From an uncultured Lachnospiraceae bacterium (GTDB taxonomy: Bacteria > Bacillota > Clostridia > Lachnospirales > Lachnospiraceae): a DNA stretch of 27,878 bases. The DNA is taken from the NCBI GenBank assembly GCA_934370915.1, contig CAKRNI010000008.1, positions 1 to 27,878 of the forward strand, written 5' to 3'. Each line of letters opens with the position of its first letter. Positions within the stretch are counted from its first letter, which is position 1. Both the position numbers and the translations under genes were made by a program. The notes under the pieces are model-generated. The model had not been told where the DNA came from. It made no database searches and saw nothing but the letters and a program-made list of their open reading frames with translations. This document shows, piece by piece, positions 24,635 to 27,878 of the stretch.

Positions 24635-24820
24635 AAGGGCGCTTGGGTGCATGATATATACACCCCGGTGCCCTTCTCTCGTTTTACGGACCACCCCCTA
24701 TACTTGATACCCCATACTTCCTTGATCCGTAAAACAATGCCTGTCTGTTCCCCACCCAGGGACAGACGGCAAACCCAGTATGATTTCCCGCATACGGGGA
24801 GCAAAGAAGTTCCCCAGCGG
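24635..24820 (+). promoter_or_regulatory. Structured 5' leader of glnA3
   Basis: Four stem-loops follow one another: AAGGGC/GCCCTT with inner GGGTG/CACCC (24635-24675); GTTTTACGGA/TCCGTAAAAC, a perfect ten-base pair (24681-24735); GTCTGT/ACAGAC with inner CC/GG (24743-24767); and GGGGAGC/GTTCCCC (24796-24815) with the six-base loop AAAGAA. The last ends just before the ribosome binding site. The A1/G4 loop pattern is that of ANTAR-protein targets, but only one such hairpin is seen and no terminator follows it. I do not recognise a known riboswitch class. Confidence 0.55.
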
Positions 24821-24840
24821 AGTTGAAAGGAGAAACATCT

Positions 24841-26940
24841 ATGAGCAAAAGCATTCCTGAACTGTATGGAAGTCTTGTATTCAACGACTCCGAAATGAAA
24901 GCACGTCTCCCGAAGGATATCTACAAAGCACTTGCAAAGACCATCAACAGCGGTTCCCATCTGGAACTGGATGTCGCAAACTCTGTAGCTGTTGCTATGA
25001 AAGAATGGGCTCTGGAGCATGGCGCTACCCATTTCACCCACTGGTTCCAGCCGATGACAGGTATCACCGCTGAGAAGCATGACAGTTTTCTCTCTCCGAC
25101 AGGTGTCGGCGAAGCGATCATGGAATTTTCCGGAAAAGAACTTGTAAAAGGTGAGCCGGACGCGTCCAGCTTCCCGTCAGGCGGTTTACGCGCTACCTTC
25201 GAAGCCCGCGGCTATACCGCATGGGATCCTACCTCTTTCGCATTCATCAAGGGACATACGCTCTGTATCCCAACTGCCTTTTGTTCTTACAGCGGCGAGG
25301 CACTCGATAAAAAGACTCCGCTGCTCCGCTCCATGGAAGCTGTCAGCAAAGAAGCTACCCACTTACTCCACATTTTAGGAAAAACAGATGTCAAACGCGT
25401 CAACACTACAGTAGGCGCTGAGCAGGAATATTTCCTGGTAGATAAAGAATGCTACCGCTTAAGAAAAGACCTGATCTTCTGCAGACGTACCTTATTCGGT
25501 GCCCCGGCTCCGAAGGGTCAGGAAATGGATGACCACTACTTTGGTTCCATTAAGCCGAGAGTTGAGGCTTTCATGGAAGAATTAAATGAAGAACTCTGGA
25601 AGCTCGGAATTCCGGCAAAAACCGAACACAACGAGGTTGCTCCTGCACAGCATGAACTTGCTCCGGTATTTGAGACCGTCAATGTCGCTGTTGACCACAA
25701 CCAGCTTGTGATGGAATTGATGAAGAAGGTCGCTGACCGCCATGGTCTTGCGTGCCTGCTCCATGAGAAACCGTTCGAAGGAATCAACGGAAGCGGAAAA
25801 CACAACAACTGGGCACTCTCCACAGATACCGGCGAAAACCTTCTGAATCCGGGAAAGACACCGGCAGAAAACACACAGTTCTTACTGTTCTTAGCAGCCG
25901 TTGTGGAAGCTGTTGATGATTATGCGGATCTTTTAAGAATCTCCGTTGCAACAGCCGGAAACGATCACCGTCTCGGAGCAAACGAGGCACCGCCTGCAGT
26001 CGTTTCCATGTTCTTAGGTGAGGAGCTGGAGGCTGTTGTCGATTCCATTAAATCCGAAACATATTTTGAAGGAAAGGGTGCCGTTCAGATGTCCATCGGT
26101 CCGAAGGTACTCCCGCACTTCACAAAAGATAACACAGACCGTAACCGTACATCACCGTTCGCCTTCACAGGAAATAAGTTTGAGTTCCGTATGCCAGGCT
26201 CTTCTCTCTCTCTGTCCGGTCCGAACGTTGTATTAAATACAGCCGTTGCTGAGTCCCTCGCAGGATTCTGCAAGATCTTAGACGGACTTACAGGCGCTGA
26301 GCTCGATTCCGCGATCCACAAGCTTTTAAAGGATACCTTCACAGATCATGCACGGATCATCTTCAACGGAAACGGCTATACCGACGAGTGGTTAGCTGAA
26401 GCTGAAAAGCGCGGACTTCCGAACTTAAAGTCCACACCGGAAGCTCTTCCGCATTTCATCGACGAGAAGAACATCGAGCTTTTCACAAAGCATCATGTAT
26501 TGTCAAAAGAAGAACTCTTCTCCCGTTACGAGATCCTTCTTGAGGATTACGCAAAAACGATCCATATCGAGGCGAAGACCATGGAAGAAATGGTACAGAA
26601 AGACTTCCTTCCGTCTCTGTTCTCCTATGTAAACGATCTCGCATGCACAGGCAGCACCAAGAAAGAGCTTGTTCCTGGCATTACAACAAAAGCGGAAGAA
26701 AAGCTGATCACAAAGCTCTCCGGACTCGCAGATACGATCTCTGATGAGCTTGATACCTTAAAGGATATGATCGGTACCGCGGAAGGCATGGATGACTACT
26801 TAAAGGCTGGTACTTACTACCATGACACGATCCTTGCTGAGATGGAAACGATCCGTCTGGCTGTCAACGATGCGGAAGTCCTGATCCCGGAGGATTATCT
26901 CCCGTATCCGACATACGATGCATTGCTCTTCTACATTTAA
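24841..26940 (+). CDS. glnA3: Type III glutamine synthetase
   Basis: This enzyme makes glutamine from glutamate, ammonia and ATP in the cytoplasm. The 699 residues match the large GSIII (GlnN) family of Clostridia, Bacteroidetes and cyanobacteria, well above the ~450 of GSI. Typical features are an N-terminal region ending in [34 protein letters not shown] (192-198), [22 protein letters not shown] (317-324) and [16 protein letters not shown]. The start at 24841 follows AAGGAG by eight bases; a TTG 18 bases earlier would place the ribosome site inside the gene. It is transcribed away from pyrG, from its own strong promoter, through a long structured leader. Confidence 0.97.
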   Translation: MSKSIPELYGSLVFNDSEMKARLPKDIYKALAKTINSGSHLELDVANSVAVAMKEWALEHGATHFTHWFQPMTGITAEKHDSFLSPTGVGEAIMEFSGKELVKGEPDASSFPSGGLRATFEARGYTAWDPTSFAFIKGHTLCIPTAFCSYSGEALDKKTPLLRSMEAVSKEATHLLHILGKTDVKRVNTTVGAEQEYFLVDKECYRLRKDLIFCRRTLFGAPAPKGQEMDDHYFGSIKPRVEAFMEELNEELWKLGIPAKTEHNEVAPAQHELAPVFETVNVAVDHNQLVMELMKKVADRHGLACLLHEKPFEGINGSGKHNNWALSTDTGENLLNPGKTPAENTQFLLFLAAVVEAVDDYADLLRISVATAGNDHRLGANEAPPAVVSMFLGEELEAVVDSIKSETYFEGKGAVQMSIGPKVLPHFTKDNTDRNRTSPFAFTGNKFEFRMPGSSLSLSGPNVVLNTAVAESLAGFCKILDGLTGAELDSAIHKLLKDTFTDHARIIFNGNGYTDEWLAEAEKRGLPNLKSTPEALPHFIDEKNIELFTKHHVLSKEELFSRYEILLEDYAKTIHIEAKTMEEMVQKDFLPSLFSYVNDLACTGSTKKELVPGITTKAEEKLITKLSGLADTISDELDTLKDMIGTAEGMDDYLKAGTYYHDTILAEMETIRLAVNDAEVLIPEDYLPYPTYDALLFYI

Positions 26941-26957
26941 TTGTTTTGCTCATAGGG

Positions 26958-26999
26958 AAGACCGCCGGTTACCAGAGAAATCTGGGCCGGCGGTCTTTT
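26958..26999. terminator. Bidirectional terminator between glnA3 and the hydrolase gene
   Basis: AAGACCGCCGG pairs with CCGGCGGTCTT, with an inner ACCAG/TCTGG stem and A and T runs on the two sides. It ends glnA3 on the plus strand and can also serve the convergent gene, which stops at 27087. No other feature is seen in 27000-27086. Confidence 0.92.
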
Positions 27000-27086
27000 C
27001 GTATCATATTTTACCATGTGCCATTTGCATTTAAAAATTGCTGCAATCATTTCCAGCGTCACTTTCTTATCCGTTCTGACACCTCT

Positions 27087-27848
27087 TTATGAAAGTTTGA
27101 CTTTCTTGAACTCTTCCATGAAATCAACAATGTAGTTTGCTGTGGTCTCGAGCATTTCCTTTCCCCACTCTTCTGTAGCAGTACTCGGATGATCCGGTCC
27201 AATCCAGCCGCTGTCGGTAACATGCGGAGTCTTGCGGAGAATCTCAACGGTAACTCCCTTGTACTCAACAGAACGGAAACCGGTTGTCTTCAGATTTTCA
27301 GACAGGTGCTTAAACTGGAGTTCACCACCTATCTCACTCTTATCAACTAAAGACGGATCAATTCCAAGAATCGCAGCTGTTTCCTCACCACCGCCGTGGC
27401 CGCCTTTCCACGCTGGGTTCATATCCCATGCCATCAGCCACCAGTTAAGCATAGCAACCAGACAGCCCTTATCCTCGAATTCCATGCCAAGGCGCTGAAT
27501 CATCTTGATGTTTCCGCCATGTCCGTTCAGGAAAACGAATTTTCTTGCACCGTGACGATACAGACTCAGGAAAACCTGACGGCAAAATTGATAGAGCACC
27601 TCGTCGTCAATATCAATTGTACCCGGATACGGAGCAAAATTTGGGCAGGAACCATATGGAATGGTCGGAGCAATCAAAACATCACTCTTCTTCTCAATTT
27701 TCTCCAACAAATGCTCCGGAATCAGTGTATCGGTTCCAAGCGGCATATGACGGCCGTGACACTCAATACTGCCGATAGAAACAAGTACCATATCATTTTT
27801 TTCAAAATATTCCTGAGCTTTCGGCCAGGTCAAATTTTCAAGTCTCAT
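27087..27848 (-). CDS. Creatininase-family metal-dependent amidohydrolase
   Basis: This 253-residue protein is of the creatininase/MftE/ArfB family, which hydrolyses C-N bonds in cyclic or formylated amides using two metal ions. The ligand pattern is complete: Glu29 and His31 in GSIECHGRHMPLGTD with Asp40, His110 in NGHGGN, and the GHGGGEETA segment (150-158). PYPGTI (74-79) is also typical. The actual substrate cannot be read from the sequence; the family includes creatinine, formamidopyrimidine and peptide-derived cofactors, and gut Clostridia often carry uncharacterised members. GGAAAG lies before the ATG. The gene converges on glnA3 and its upstream neighbours lie outside the window, so context says little. 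Confidence 0.88.
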   Translation of the reverse strand: MRLENLTWPKAQEYFEKNDMVLVSIGSIECHGRHMPLGTDTLIPEHLLEKIEKKSDVLIAPTIPYGSCPNFAPYPGTIDIDDEVLYQFCRQVFLSLYRHGARKFVFLNGHGGNIKMIQRLGMEFEDKGCLVAMLNWWLMAWDMNPAWKGGHGGGEETAAILGIDPSLVDKSEIGGELQFKHLSENLKTTGFRSVEYKGVTVEILRKTPHVTDSGWIGPDHPSTATEEWGKEMLETTANYIVDFMEEFKKVKLS

Positions 27849-27878
27849 AGTTTCTTTCCTTTCATATATGATTTTATA

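Noticed and set aside
24626..24840. Full two-hairpin ANTAR target with terminator in the glnA3 leader
   Set aside because: Only one hexaloop of the A1/G4 type is seen, and no T-run terminator follows it before the gene, so the known architecture is not complete.
24541..25080. Open reading frame of 179 codons on the minus strand
   Set aside because: It is antisense to the glnA3 promoter, leader and first codons; composition and lack of motifs mark it as a shadow.
1..27878. CRISPR arrays, insertion sequences, phage genes, tRNA or rRNA genes
   Set aside because: No regularly spaced repeats, transposase or integrase reading frames, or tRNA-like cloverleaf sequences with expected conserved bases were found on either strand.

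Overview
The window reads as a piece of chromosome from a Gram-positive anaerobe of the Clostridia, most likely Lachnospiraceae. The reasons are the acpP-rnc-smc-ftsY gene order, two T-box leaders, an archaeal-type aspartyl-tRNA synthetase next to gatCAB, LL-diaminopimelate aminotransferase, a type III glutamine synthetase, and lipoproteins with Thr/Ala/Glu-rich linkers in place of an outer membrane system. Species cannot be named from the sequence alone. I see no phage, insertion sequence, CRISPR array, rRNA or tRNA gene. Almost everything lies on the minus strand; only glnA3 is on the plus strand.

Layout, left to right. (1) 1-634: the first 16 codons of thrS, preceded by a hairpin-rich duplicated block, a complete T-box leader with a threonine (ACC) specifier, and its promoter. 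(2) 594-6434: a corrinoid/tetrapyrrole locus read right to left. It has a promoter, a cobalamin riboswitch, an exported CbiK-type chelatase lipoprotein, an internal terminator, a two-domain lipoprotein, and a BtuF/BtuC/BtuD-type ABC importer whose ATPase carries an extra C-terminal domain. (3) 6459-9083: a CLC-type transporter with fluoride-exporter-like motifs, and threonine ammonia-lyase. (4) 9143-15962: ftsY, smc, rnc, acpP and plsX (secretion, chromosome condensation, RNA processing, lipid synthesis), with a promoter and possible operator before plsX. (5) 16050-21121: a transamidation operon. A T-box leader precedes aspS, gatC, gatA and gatB; the AspRS has the residues expected of a non-discriminating enzyme, so it and GatCAB would make Asn-tRNA(Asn). 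(6) 21099-24432: pyrG then dapL. (7) 24591-26999: glnA3 with a long structured leader and a terminator. (8) 27087-27848: a creatininase-family hydrolase converging on glnA3.

The most unusual element is pyrG. CTP synthase normally ends just after its glutaminase domain, but this protein runs about 50 residues further into what looks like an ANTAR domain, the RNA-binding module of transcription antiterminators. The fused gene has a terminator-like hairpin in its own leader and is divergent from glnA3, which makes the glutamine that CTP synthase consumes. The glnA3 leader has a hairpin beside the ribosome binding site with a six-base loop (AAAGAA) matching the A1/G4 pattern of ANTAR targets. This suggests, without proving, that a metabolic enzyme here also controls RNA in response to glutamine or CTP supply.

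Other points worth attention are the GAAC specifier of the aspS-gatCAB T-box (overlapping Glu and Asn codons), the membrane-anchored chelatase, the unexplained ATPase extension, and the duplicated hairpin block before thrS.
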